Positions 19,901 to 29,081 of a DNA stretch of 30,000 nt are shown piece by piece (positions within the stretch are counted from its first letter, which is position 1; each line of letters begins with the position of its first letter). The notes beneath the pieces were generated by a model. It was not told where the DNA came from. It saw only the letters and a list, made by a program, of their open reading frames with translations, and ran no database searches. The translations under genes and the position numbers were made by a program. Where the stretch lies: positions 1,233,943-1,263,942 of the forward strand of contig CM022667.1 in NCBI GenBank assembly GCA_012295275.1, given 5' to 3'. Origin of the DNA: Chrysomallon squamiferum (Eukaryota; Mollusca; Gastropoda; Neomphalida; Peltospiridae).

Positions 19901-22900
19901 TGGTGGAATTTTAAGGAAAGTGAGCATCAGTTAGGGTGTTTTATGAAACAAAACAATTCTAAAGTTTCATATTTGGCTATCAAGTTGCAAACTATTCTTG
20001 CTAACCACAGTTTCTAATTAAACATTCACACCAATTAAACATTAGGCAAGCTTAACTAAAGAGAAATGTTTTCTGAATGCGCGAAGCATTTATTCATTAA
20101 TCTGATCAAGGAACCAGCATATGGTGGTGTGAAAGCTGCCACATGTCACTGATCACAGAAACACCATTATCATTTACAAGCAGAGATACTCACGTTTCAC
20201 CATCTAAACCTTCATCCGGTTCAACAACTATTACTGTTTCATTATATACTGCATTCTGGAAAGCTTTGCCATCCTGCAAAAAAACATTTAAAGCAATATT
20301 TATTTATTAACACTAACCAGAAATGAAACAAAACATCCCAAAACAATGCTAATCAAACAAGTTCATTAATCAACCATTGCATCATGATTAACTCAAACAG
20401 AAAATAAGTTTCAGTTGTAAGATTTACTAGGCAAAACAAAAATTAGTTACTGTTACATATGAATAAAATAAATAGTTTGTGTATTTACTCACAGAATCTT
20501 TGTAATTGAGGTTGATAACTAGTCCAAATGGTCTGGCATTGAAAGCTTCATTGGCACTGAAAATGTACTCAAATGTTGCTTGTTTCTTTGGTTCGATGGT
20601 CTGTGCCAAGGCAACTGTACTGAACTGTAAAATACAAATCATATGATCAGCAAAATGAGTAAATTATTGTCTTCCACTCCTAATCCAAATCTCCAGTTAA
20701 ACATTTTCTTTATTACAAATTCATTTTATTTAAAAATGTTGATACTTGGTTCTTTGGCACCTATATTTCTAATTTTCAGTGTTAATTCAGTAATTATGCA
20801 TTGTAAAATTACAATATTTATATATACAATCTCATCATTCTTTTCATCTTTTTTTACCTTATGAAAAAGGTTAATTATAACAAATAAATTAGCAGAACTT
20901 TTACTAATATTCTAAAAATTCTTACATTCTGGACGTAGAAGGAAAAATCCTGTGGATATCTGAACGATGCATCCATACTCTCAACAATGAAATTTTTTTC
21001 ACCTTTGTTGGTAAAGCCTACCAGCACACGGACAAGCTTGCCTGATGTAATCTCTGTAAATAAAGATTCTTTTGAGGTATAGTGACTGCAAAACGTAAGA
21101 TTAAAATGAACTCACAGAAAGTAACATCAATTTTAAAATCAAACACGATGCTGAAAATTAACAACTGCTACACGAAACAGCTGCTTCCATCAAGTTCATC
21201 ATAATTATGAATGTAGGTCTTTTCTTTCAGCCACCTCATTTCTGCTTCAAAATTCTTATTTTAATTTAAAAATTACCTGAAAACAATATACACTAAATTG
21301 GATACCGTTTTTTCCAACTTGAATAATATTCAAAACGTCTTTTTGATGGGTGGGATAGAAGTAATAACTGAAAATAACTGATAAATACTCATTTTATAAA
21401 AGCACTGATGCAGAAAAACAGTTCTTGTCTCACCTTTTTTCTCTGCAGTTAGAGATTCGTGGTTCACAAACAGGATAGTTGTATCAGCATCTGGAGATGG
21501 CTTAATAGGTTCTTCTTCCTCTCCCTCCTGCAAAAAAAAACAACAACCCAACAATATAAATTACTTGAAGACAATTACATTTTTAGATAATCATGTAATA
21601 TACATGTTACTAAACATACAACCCTTTTTCCATTTTACTTTGAAACAATATCCGATGCAATTTAGGAAATAGCAATACAAAAGCCTTTTATTCTTTTATT
21701 TTAAAAATGACAGCCAATACACTTTAGGAAATGGTTGTACACCGACCTTTATTAGCAAGAAATAGTAAACATTTATTACAGATAACAATATTGAATTCAT
21801 ACATTATGATTAACCATTATTTACCAACTTAGTTTGATGGCTTACACTTTTTTAATATAAATTATAACTATTAGGTCTCAATAATGAAGCAACATGTTGC
21901 AGGTACTGTAGAAGACACTGTCCATCCAATGCATGTGAAATCAATGATACAAACAATGAAGTACCTTTTCTGTTACTGCTGTGTCTGCTTCTGCTTCAGG
22001 CTCTGTAACATCGGCTTCGGTCGTTTCTGTAGCATCGTCAGTTTCAACAGTTGTTCCGTCATCTTCACCTTCTAATGGATCTTCAGCTGCAGTCGTAAGA
22101 ATACCACTTCTACCACCTGTAGTAAAGTACAAATTTTTAAATTTTGTTTCCATGTAATAGTCTTCCTGTCAAACTACTAGGCAAACACCATCTAATCTCC
22201 TTATAAATAACTGCAATACACTTTCAAGCTTGTTGTAATAATAGGCATGTAAAGCAGAGTAGTGATATACACATGGTGTAATTGATCAAAGCAACTGCAT
22301 ATCCTATTCAATGGGATAACTACAAAAATGTGTTAAACATTCTATTCTGTTTTACTTTCTTTTTTTAAATTAGATATAATAATCAATTATCCAATTTCAA
22401 ACAATTATTATACTATATATTTTTAACAATGCTGTAAATGTTTGGTTCATTAAAAAAAAAAAAAAAAAAAAAATTATGTTTTATACATCTTTTCACAGTA
22501 CCACTTTTCATACTACTCTCATCTGTGACCTCATTTTTATGGATCAGATAACATACAACATGAAAATGTTATGTTCTTTATCCCTCAGAAAGGTATTCTG
22601 ATGGCCTGTTTTGTACAAGACTCAGGAAATAAAATAAAAAATAAAAAGATCTATCATCGTTATCGATCATAAAAAAGTAAATAAATAAAAATTAATTAAT
22701 TTACAATAAAATTATAAATACAGAATCCATTTCCATGTGTTAAAGTATTCAAACAACAATGGAACTGCATCAATTACAATAAAGACAATCAAGTTTTCTA
22801 TAGTGATAGTCTATAGTAATTAGTATACTTAGTAAGTATTAGTATATTGTAACATTAACCGTATATTATCTATATAGAATATAGTCATCACTTCCATGTT

Positions 22901-23193
22901 CGACAAAAAGGGTCGTCACAAATGTATTACTTTTAAAGAAAACTACATGCATTGAAAAGTATGAAATTTATCATTAATTATCAACATAGACGATAAGTAA
23001 GTAATGCAATTAAACATTAATGAGCGTTACCAATAATATGAATATAAACAGCATTAAAATGTTGCCACGTCGATAATATTAGATAAATCCATGTCAGGAG
23101 CTGTTAAGAATTCTTACCATGTTCACAAAGTAAAATTGTGGCAGGCATCACCAAAAGAAGAACAAGAATAAATCTTCCTAAAATTTTTGTCAT
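16825..23193 (-). CDS. SSR1: Translocon-associated protein subunit alpha (signal sequence receptor 1), nine exons
   Basis: TRAP-alpha is an ER membrane protein of the TRAP complex, which sits beside the Sec61 channel and assists translocation and folding of nascent chains. The coding exons (23193-23118, 22116-21965, 21527-21434, 21053-20926, 20624-20493, 20273-20194, 17960-17882, 17498-17396, 16904-16825) sum to 924 nt, exactly 307 codons plus TAA, with all junctions GT-AG and in phase. The protein has a cleavable signal peptide (1 to about 23) and a long acidic lumenal stretch (about 37-89, with EDD and EEEE runs, the proposed calcium-binding part). The conserved lumenal domain covers about 93-205, with an N-glycosylation sequon NET at 205-207. 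One membrane span lies at about 222-244 ([17 protein letters not shown]). A basic cytosolic tail carries the family signature VEMGT..., [10 protein letters not shown] and SPRR. Its length is a little above the human protein because of the acidic region. Intron 6 (17961-20193) is by far the largest and hosts three H/ACA-like RNAs in the same sense. Confidence 0.97.
17396..17498 (-). CDS. SSR1: SSR1 exon 8: cytosolic tail
   Basis: Opens with [16 protein letters not shown], a positive-inside charge cluster after the span, and continues to [13 protein letters not shown]. Donor A|GTATGT, phase 1. Confidence 0.95.
17882..17960 (-). CDS. SSR1: SSR1 exon 7: transmembrane segment
   Basis: Encodes residues 221-247, essentially the whole membrane span, and ends GGG|GTATGT in phase 0. 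The other two frames give no matching sequence. Confidence 0.94.
18433..18452. repeat. (AAT)n microsatellite in SSR1 intron 6
   Basis: Six AAT units near the 3' end of the snoRNA-hosting intron. Confidence 0.85.
18578..18710 (-). ncRNA. H/ACA box snoRNA, intronic copy C
   Basis: Third copy in SSR1 intron 6, 575 bp beyond copy B. The outer stem is GCAGCUAT/GUAGUCUGC (C to U keeps a U-G pair). The upper stem is AAACUACAG/CUGUCGUUU with one mismatch. The H box is AUAGAA. The 3' outer stem is AGAGGC/GUUCUCU. ACA is followed by AAT. Against copy B, the first pair of the 3' outer stem is A-U instead of U-A, and pair 6 of the 5' upper stem is A-U instead of G-C. Both are compensating changes. The one mismatch might weaken this copy. 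Confidence 0.75.
19153..19283 (-). ncRNA. H/ACA box snoRNA, intronic copy B
   Basis: Second copy in SSR1 intron 6, 536 bp from copy A. Its upper stem in the 5' hairpin is the most regular: AAACUGCACU/AGUGCAGUUU, ten perfect pairs. The H box is ACAGAA. The 3' outer stem is UGAGAC/GUUUUCA with a bulged U. The box is ACA followed by CTT. All guide segments are identical to those of copies A and C. Its 5' flank (TTTTGATAT...GAAGC) is shared with copy C. Confidence 0.8.
19689..19820 (-). ncRNA. H/ACA box snoRNA, intronic copy A
   Basis: Lies in SSR1 intron 6 in host sense. The 5' hairpin has outer stem GCAGCTAC/GTAGTCTGC (bulged U), a pocket with CAGC and TCCT, and upper stem AAACUGCA/UGUAGUUU with one G-U pair. 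The H box is AUAGAA (ANANNA). The 3' hairpin has outer stem GGAGAC/GUUCUCU (bulged U), pocket segments GUUUGAG and UAGG, and a weaker upper stem with U-U mismatches. ACA is followed by three bases (ATT). The guides match LSU rRNA around U in AGGAUAGCUG (5' pocket) and CCUAUUCUCAAAC (3' pocket), with 13-14 nt from guide to box. rRNA segments are recalled, not searched. Confidence 0.8.
20103..20155. repeat. Hairpin-forming segment in SSR1 intron 6
   Basis: TGATCA at both ends (20103-20108, 20150-20155) can pair. Inside, ATATGGTGG (20119-20127) pairs with CCACATGT (20139-20146) with one bulge. On the host strand an AGATTA follows the hairpin, resembling an H box. However, no second hairpin of normal size and no suitable ACA follow. 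A structured RNA is possible but unsupported. Confidence 0.35.
20194..20273 (-). CDS. SSR1: SSR1 exon 6: sequon and pre-membrane segment
   Basis: Encodes [20 protein letters not shown] and on to GLDGE, including the N-glycosylation sequon. It ends in phase 2 (AC|GTGAGT) before the 2.2-kb intron that hosts the snoRNA-like elements. Confidence 0.96.
20493..20624 (-). CDS. SSR1: SSR1 exon 5: lumenal domain
   Basis: Encodes [20 protein letters not shown] through [15 protein letters not shown] (44 codons). Both boundaries are phase 0. Confidence 0.97.
20926..21053 (-). CDS. SSR1: SSR1 exon 4: lumenal domain
   Basis: Encodes [20 protein letters not shown] through [17 protein letters not shown], the best conserved lumenal part of the family. 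Donor AAT|GTAAGA, phase 0. Confidence 0.97.
21434..21527 (-). CDS. SSR1: SSR1 exon 3
   Basis: Starts after TTTTGCAG with [20 protein letters not shown] and ends phase 1 at AAAAAAG|GTGAGA. It bridges the acidic region to the folded lumenal domain. Confidence 0.93.
21965..22116 (-). CDS. SSR1: SSR1 exon 2: acidic region
   Basis: Acceptor TACTACAG, donor AAG|GTACTT (phase 0). It encodes residues 26-76, rich in Asp, Glu and Thr, typical of the poorly conserved acidic N-terminal part of TRAP-alpha. Confidence 0.9.
22452..22473. repeat. Poly-A tract in SSR1 intron 1
   Basis: Twenty-two A in a row on the plus strand. Intron 1 (22117-23117) otherwise shows AT-rich DNA with no recognisable element. 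Confidence 0.95.
23118..23193 (-). CDS. SSR1: SSR1 exon 1: signal peptide
   Basis: Encodes [18 protein letters not shown] and the following residues to His25, with one base of Gly26. The hydrophobic core is flanked by a basic N-terminus. The donor is G|GTAAGAA, phase 1. Confidence 0.93.
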
Positions 23194-23389
23194 TTTGAAA
23201 TTTAATATGAAATCTAAAAGATACAGATGGTAGCCGATGTTTTACCGGCTATCTCAGCAACGAAAACAACAATATGGCCCCAAACCGGAAAAGCGTGAAT
23301 CGGAAATAATGTTATCATGTTAAAACTATATTCATTAGCTGGCACGGAATAAAAGTAACCAATCGAAAATATCAAAACATTTAGCTAAG
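23194..23389. promoter_or_regulatory. Probable divergent promoter between SSR1 and the plus-strand gene
   Basis: SSR1 starts to the left and an unidentified gene lies to the right. The segment is less AT-rich than its surroundings and has an ETS-type CCGGAA (23285-23290), a CGGAAA (23301-23306) and CCAAT (23359-23363). AAG|GTGCGT at 23387-23395 resembles a plus-strand 5' UTR donor. An inverted repeat TAGCCG/CGGCTA (23231-23251) would lie in the SSR1 5' leader. Shared promoter use is inferred from layout. Confidence 0.45.
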
Positions 23390-23723
23390 GTGCGTTTTGA
23401 TCCTGTGTATTATTATTTTGATAGGTTCATTGATATCAGTTCTAACCAATTAATTTGACCGTAACATTCAAGGAAGTTATGGAGCACAAATTACAAGGGA
23501 AAATGACAGTAAAGTGTTAAAATTTCACACTTATATAGACTTTGATTGTTTCTTGACCAAATGGTACGAAGAAATGGACGCAACAGCAATATTTACAGTA
23601 GATATAATAATACATTTATAAATAAATGCATTAATACATGCATAAGAATTCGTTAATATAAATACTAAAATAGCTTGAGCAAGTGCCGTATTAAATTCAT
23701 TATAAAATAAAGTATCATTTATA

Positions 23724-23757
23724 TAATTAATAATTATATATATATAATTATTAATTA
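23724..23757. repeat. Perfect 34-bp AT-only palindrome
   Basis: The left half (17 nt, starting TAATTAATAATT) is the exact reverse complement of the right half. There is no spacer. It is followed by an (AT)n run (about 23766-23787). It could extrude as a cruciform. Confidence 0.95.
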
Positions 23758-24049
23758 CATATATATGTATATATATATATATATATTACAAATTTTTAAT
23801 GGTGATTAAAATTCAAAAGGTAAAGTAAAACAGTCTTTTGGAAAAAAACGACGACAACAAAATGAACAATAAAAGATTTCAGGCATTTGTTATAATTAAT
23901 AATAATTATAATATAAATAAACTTACAAATAAATTTTTCCCAGACATCATCAAGTTATTACAAAACATAAAATAATAATGATTTCTAGTTACCAGTTAAG
24001 ATGAAACAATAAATCATTATTAAAATATTTAATATTATTATAAAGATAT

Positions 24050-24078
24050 TACTATTATTATTATTATTATTATTATTA
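24050..24078. repeat. (ATT)n microsatellite
   Basis: About nine ATT units in AT-rich non-coding DNA. Confidence 0.9.
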
Positions 24079-24719
24079 AATTTTTTCCCATTCCAAATAA
24101 GTAATTCTTTATTTTAATATCATCTTTGATATAGATGAATTATTTTCAGATATTTGTTGTGCACATACTTTTGTGACATATTATAATGTAACTGTTGTTA
24201 AGAGTTTTCAAAGAAAGCCTTAATTAATTATTTTTGCTCTACTTATCAGAAAAGCAAACTGAAATTCATTGGTCAGCCTACTAATCTGTTCCATGGCTTC
24301 AGCATATTCTATATTTCCAGTTCTGCAAAATATCTCAATCCTAATAGTTTGTAAGATTCCTTGTTGATAGTTGATAAATATAGATATTCAGGCAAAAATT
24401 TAAATTATCCTTTGAAAAGATAGTTTGTAAATTATTTCAAATGTCAGTTAATTTACTTGACATGTTTTTTATTTTAATAAAATGGGAATTTTGAGGGATA
24501 AAATTTCTTTGAAAATGTGAAACTTTGCTCATACACATAAACATTTTTTTTTAAATCATTTCAGAATTACAAAGCTACAAAGAAATACAATTTTTTTTTT
24601 CAATATAACCTAAGCTTAGCAACAATTAGCTGTTACATTTAGATATATTATTAGAATATTACAGATGTAATAAATAGAAATTCTTTAACCGCATTAATAT
24701 ACAATTTTATTTCTTTAAG

Positions 24720-24886
24720 GTATGCCATGTCTGACAGCAGTCACCATGGTGATCAAGATTCATCTCCTAAAAACCACGCAACACTAGATTCAACATATCA
24801 ACAATGTTCCAGCTCAGCATATCTCCATGATGTGTTGGCCAATCCAAGAAGCTCAATCGCATCACAAAACAGTTACATCTCTCAAG
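24720..24886 (+). CDS. First coding exon of an unidentified serine-rich protein (partial)
   Basis: An exon is bounded by the acceptor TTTCTTTAAG (ending 24719) and the donor CAAG|GTAGGT (24883-24892). The ATG at 24727 opens a frame of 53 residues before the splice, MSDSSHHGDQ to NSYISQ, ending in phase 1. It is rich in Ser, Gln, Asn and His, has no hydrophobic segment, and looks like a disordered N-terminus. Codon composition is clearly less AT-rich than its flanks. I do not recognise the protein. An out-of-frame ATG at 24722 would start a 21-residue overlapping frame, so initiation at 24727 may need leaky scanning. The continuation is unknown; see 29050. Confidence 0.6.
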
Positions 24887-25296
24887 GTAGGTCCAAATTT
24901 GATATTCAGTTTTAATTCATCCATTTGGAAACGATTCCTTGTATTTATTTTAGAATTAAAATGACGCTAAATGTCTTCTTGCTTGATAATATTACAAGTC
25001 TTGTTTTGCTTTGTTGCCTTTATTTTAGTATGAACTGTGTAATGTTTTTATACATGATAAACTGAAAAAAATAAATATTTTGTTATATTTTATCAAAATT
25101 GACTTCTTTTTGTGTTCCTTTAGCCAAATATACTATATCAGAGGCAATGTTCACCAAGACTGTTATTCACTTAATTGCCTGTTTAATTTACACAGCATTT
25201 TATTTATGGTGCCTATATGTTTGTGTGTATTGTATGTGTCTATATTGTACATGTCTATAAGTATACACACACACATATATAAACATTTGCATATAA

Positions 25297-25320
25297 ACAT
25301 ACATACATACATACATACAC
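25297..25320. repeat. (ACAT)n microsatellite
   Basis: Five to six CATA/ACAT units preceded by an (AC)n stretch at 25266-25275. Confidence 0.9.
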
Positions 25321-27021
25321 AACTATCAAACCATTTATCCAGCTTCCAGAAATGTAAATAAAATCCAGAAAACTGGCTATTACTGCATTATTCTGGTTTT
25401 CATGACAAATATATTGTGTGATTTCACTGAGTCTGCTGCTGTGTATTATTTATTATACCACTTGCACATGTACATTGAACAACCATAAAATATAATTATG
25501 TTCTTTTTCTCCATTTTAGTTTTCTTCCAATATTATTATACATGATATTGTAAGAAATGTAAGTGTATTAATTTGTTACTGTTGGTTTAAGATTGAGTAG
25601 TTTCTTTGCTAAGTTTAATTTTCATCCTATTTATTATAGATGGTATTTTCTACTGGTATTTTAAAATCTTTAATGGAACAAGAAAGATCAAACAGAATTT
25701 ATTAATTTGTATCTATTAAATACAGTTTTTTTCTTCTTTTTAATTAATTTTTCATTTTATATTTTAAATATATATTTAGCCTCTATTCAAGAATTCAGTC
25801 TGTCTCTGCCTAATAAATTGTTTGGTATCTATATATATATATATAACATATAGTAAAAAGAGTAATACAATTTTGACAGTATATTTTTTCCATGACGCTA
25901 GCAAAATGTTAAACATTAGTTATCTCCCTTGTATTGCAAATGTGTTTTTACATTTTCGTCTCTCTCTCATTCTCTCTCTCTTTATCTCTTTATATATATT
26001 ATACCATTATTATACTAAAATATTTGTGTACCTACAGCATTTATTTGTTATTTGACTGCCAAAATTTGTAATAAGTGTTATTTGTTTTAGATTGTTAAAA
26101 TGATAAATTAATCATAAAAATTTCGATTTATGGATTTAATTTTTGGCAATATACTGTTTAAGATTTAAGCTACTATTATTTACTTTTCATTTCTGATTTA
26201 CATCATTTAATATTATAGTAAAAAAATAATGTTTTTGTAATCTTAAATAGTTTGTCATTGTGATATCATATCTTTATTTTTTGTATAAGCTTTTTGTAAT
26301 TAAATTACAGCGCCAATTAATTTCGATCCAATTTCATTAATAAATGAAGATAATAAAGAAACAATATTTTACTTGCAAGCATATACATATATATATATAG
26401 TCTTTCAAGTTATTTTTTTATCGTAATCATTTTTAATAACACTTAATTTTCAGTTGAATTACTTCCTCTGTATCTATTGATGTTACGAAATGTCTGCAGT
26501 ATAAATTAAACTGAAGAAGAGTTTCATAATGTTATTAACATCCCAACCATTTTCTTTCATTTCCTAATTATAATTTTATCTTCTGCTCAATAACTAGGAA
26601 CCATGGAACATTTTATTATGCAGTTCAGCACAAAACGAGTAACATTATTGGCAAAAAAAAAAAATTGGGGAAAGGTCAACGTAATAAAAATAAATGAATT
26701 TGCCAAGAAATTAATATTTGAAATAAATTAATTTAAGAGAAAAGAGAAAAGCTGTTGATCGATATTCTTTTGTTCTAGTTTCATTATGTTTTTTATGGAT
26801 TTTACGCTGACTGGTAAGATGTTGAAAGATTTTTGTGATAGCTAGTGTACTGCATCGTGAAGATTTTTTTCTTTTTCTTTCATCACCTATTGACTGTAAT
26901 ATGATACTTTCCTCCTAGTTTTGCCATGTAATGAATCCATATTTAATCAGGCCTGATCATCATAACTAAACAGTTTATGAAACCTGATATTGAAAAGCTA
27001 TAGGATCATTGTTCTGTGCTG

Positions 27022-27044
27022 ATATATATATATATATATATATA
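27022..27044. repeat. (AT)n microsatellite
   Basis: About eleven AT units. Confidence 0.9.
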
Positions 27045-27210
27045 TGTTGAATTTATATGTATATATTTATGTATATAGTATTTGTCAGTATTTGTGTTAT
27101 TTCTAGTATGTTTTTATTGATCTGTTCATTTGTCTGGTCAACAAATGTCTTAGAAAATGTTACCCACCTTAAGTTTTTGAACAATTAATCAGTGTAGCTG
27201 TTCGCTATCC

Positions 27211-27213
<3 letters not shown>

Positions 27214-27262
<49 letters not shown>
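27214..27262. repeat. (TG)n microsatellite, about 24 units
   Basis: A pure TG/GT run, 49 bp. Long GT runs can form Z-DNA. Confidence 0.97.
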
Positions 27263-27270
<8 letters not shown>

Positions 27271-27334
27271 TAGCTTTACTCAGGACTTAAAACTGTTATA
27301 CTAACTTAAAGTTTAAATGTGTTGTACTGTATTC

Positions 27335-27361
27335 TTTTTTTTTTTTTTTTTTTTTTTTTTT
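27335..27361. repeat. Poly-T tract of 27
   Basis: Uninterrupted T run on the plus strand; it could be the tail of an antisense retroposon, but no body is recognised beside it. Confidence 0.95.
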
Positions 27362-27657
27362 CATTCTGTTCATTATGTTCTAGTGGATAAAACAACCATT
27401 ATTCTTAACCATATCAAATACATCTCAATCAGATTAATCCATTTAAAAAACATTCTTATTCCTGGTGTAGGTTATTGTGATTTAAGTAATGTATAGCATT
27501 TATATCAAAAGGCTAAATGAACCTTCATGCAAACTTTTTTTCCTAACAGTAATAGTAACACGTGATTCAGTTATTTGACAATTTATTTTTTATAACAACT
27601 AATGATACCTTGAATAAGAACTCGAACCTCTGAACTAAAGTCCATTTCTTTTTAATG

Positions 27658-28792
27658 TTTAAATTTATTTATTTATTTATTATTAATAATAATAATATTA
27701 CTACTACTATTACTACTACTACTACTACTACTACTACTATTTTATTATTTTTTAATTTTTTTTTATATTTTTTAATTTTCTTCACTATCATATTTATCTA
27801 TCTAAAAACTTTTTTTTTTTTATCTCAGAACATATCAAAAGATGTTACTTTTTTGTTGGGAAAACAACAATTTTTCGACAAACATACATTTTCTATTTTC
27901 TTTCTCTGTAGGATTTTTGTTTTTGTTTTGCGTGAAATTAGGCTGGGTTGATGCAGTGCAAATTGATCTACTGTGTCACCAAAGTCTGTTTGATCACAGT
28001 TCCAGTGTCTGATCAATAATGGATGGGGCAGAAGCTGGCCACGATGCTGTTACGGCTAGGAGCTTAATCTGACATACACTATACTCCAAGTTTAATTAGA
28101 TGTATGACACAGGCTATCGATGCAAAGAAACCATAAGAGATTGTGGAATTTTCGTTTTGTCTTGATGGTTACAGCATAACTGCTGGCTGATGATCCCAGA
28201 ACCAGTAGAACTGCATGGTTAATTTGACCTGTTCACAGGTGTTAATTCCATTCTAGCGTAACAGTTAGCAGATAATTGACTGCTGAGCCCAGTGGTTACT
28301 TGGTAGTTGTTGACATGATGGTGGGTTGGTTATATCACCATCTGTTTGAGAAGACAAATTAGAGAAGATGGTTTGTAGTAAATAATAGTTTGTCGCAACC
28401 AGCAACTGTGGCTTTTAAGTGTGTGGGTGTGGATTTTGTATTTATAGGTGTCATCTGGTGTCGGATAAAATGAGTGAGTGATGTTTTGAGAGTGTGTGTG
28501 TGTGTGTTTAATGTGTATCCTTTTTCATTTACTTAGAGTAGTAGAACATTTTGAGATAAAAAACAAAATCCATAAAAACACTTGAAAATCAGCAGATAAG
28601 TAAAATTTACCCAAAAATAAACAAGTAATTACTGTAGAAAAAGAAATAGAAATAAAGAAAAGGTAAAACTAAACTAAAATAATAATAAATAAATAGATAT
28701 AATTTTAATTTTTTATTTTTTTTTATAAAAGTTCTAGTAGTAGTAATAGTGGTTGTATAGTAGTAGTAGTAGTAATAATAATAATAATAAAG
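27658..28792. mobile_element. Candidate foldback-type unit bounded by inverted compound microsatellites
   Basis: The left arm (about 27658-27780) reads ATTT, AAT, ACT repeats and then T-rich DNA. The right arm (about 28680-28792), read on the opposite strand, has the same order: ATT, ACT repeats and then A/T-rich DNA. The ~850 bp between them is of ordinary complexity and contains a tRNA A-box-like TAGCGTAACAGTTAGCAGA at 28253. The arms are simple sequence, so their match could be convergent. A decayed foldback element or an inverted duplication is possible. Confidence 0.3.
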
Positions 28793-29049
28793 AATTTTGA
28801 AAAAAAAAAACGACATTTTTGTGTAAATATCCGTGTAAAATACGTAACAGAAGGTCACTTAGATTTTATATATTATGTATAATGGAATAAAAATAGAAGC
28901 ATGTTTATTGAAAATATGAGTGTGTTAACAGCTGCTTGTTGTAATATGTGAAAATGTACACGTGACATTGTTAGAAACTGTTTTCATTCATTAAATTTAT
29001 TTGGCACTTTGTCAGGGTCATAAGCAAGATTAATTGTCTCTTGTTGCAG

Positions 29050-29081
29050 TCACTGCTGATGATGACAAATATTCTAATTAA
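29050..29081 (+). CDS. Candidate terminal coding exon of the serine-rich protein gene
   Basis: A strong acceptor (TTGTCTCTTGTTGCAG, ending 29049) is followed in the required phase by VTADDDKYSN and TAA. Joined to the exon at 24720 this gives a 63-residue protein. AATAAA hexamers follow at 29168-29173 and 29184-29189, as expected for a short last exon. The exon is too short to prove from sequence; a chance acceptor is quite possible, and the gene may instead continue beyond the window. Confidence 0.3.

Larger units (their letters stand above)
23390..24719 (+). other. Probable first intron (or upstream region) of plus-strand gene
   Basis: No coding sequence is seen. It is very AT-rich, with AT palindromes near 23724-23787 and an ATT microsatellite at 24050-24078. 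If the donor at 23390 and the acceptor at 24719 are used, this is a 1.33-kb 5' UTR intron. Confidence 0.4.
24887..29049 (+). other. Probable long intron with simple repeats
   Basis: No coding exon can be supported. The segment holds CATA, AT, GT, poly-T and ACT/AGT microsatellites and a repeat-bounded unit at 27658-28792. The open frames at 25080 and 25822 have no coding signature. Confidence 0.45.

Noticed and set aside
21190-21205. ATGATGA box C motif in SSR1 intron 3
   Set aside because: No CTGA D box follows on the minus strand before the next exon.
22889-22895. GTGATGA box C motif in SSR1 intron 1
   Set aside because: No D box (CTGA) within a plausible distance downstream on the host strand.
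27655-27951. 98-codon plus-strand frame with threonine runs
   Set aside because: Translation of (ACT)n and (AAT)n microsatellites; no evidence of a gene.
28019-28072. 17-codon frame starting at an ATG in a GC-richer patch
   Set aside because: Too short, no homology, and within a probable repeat unit; the preceding acceptor-like site leads to a stop in the phase needed.
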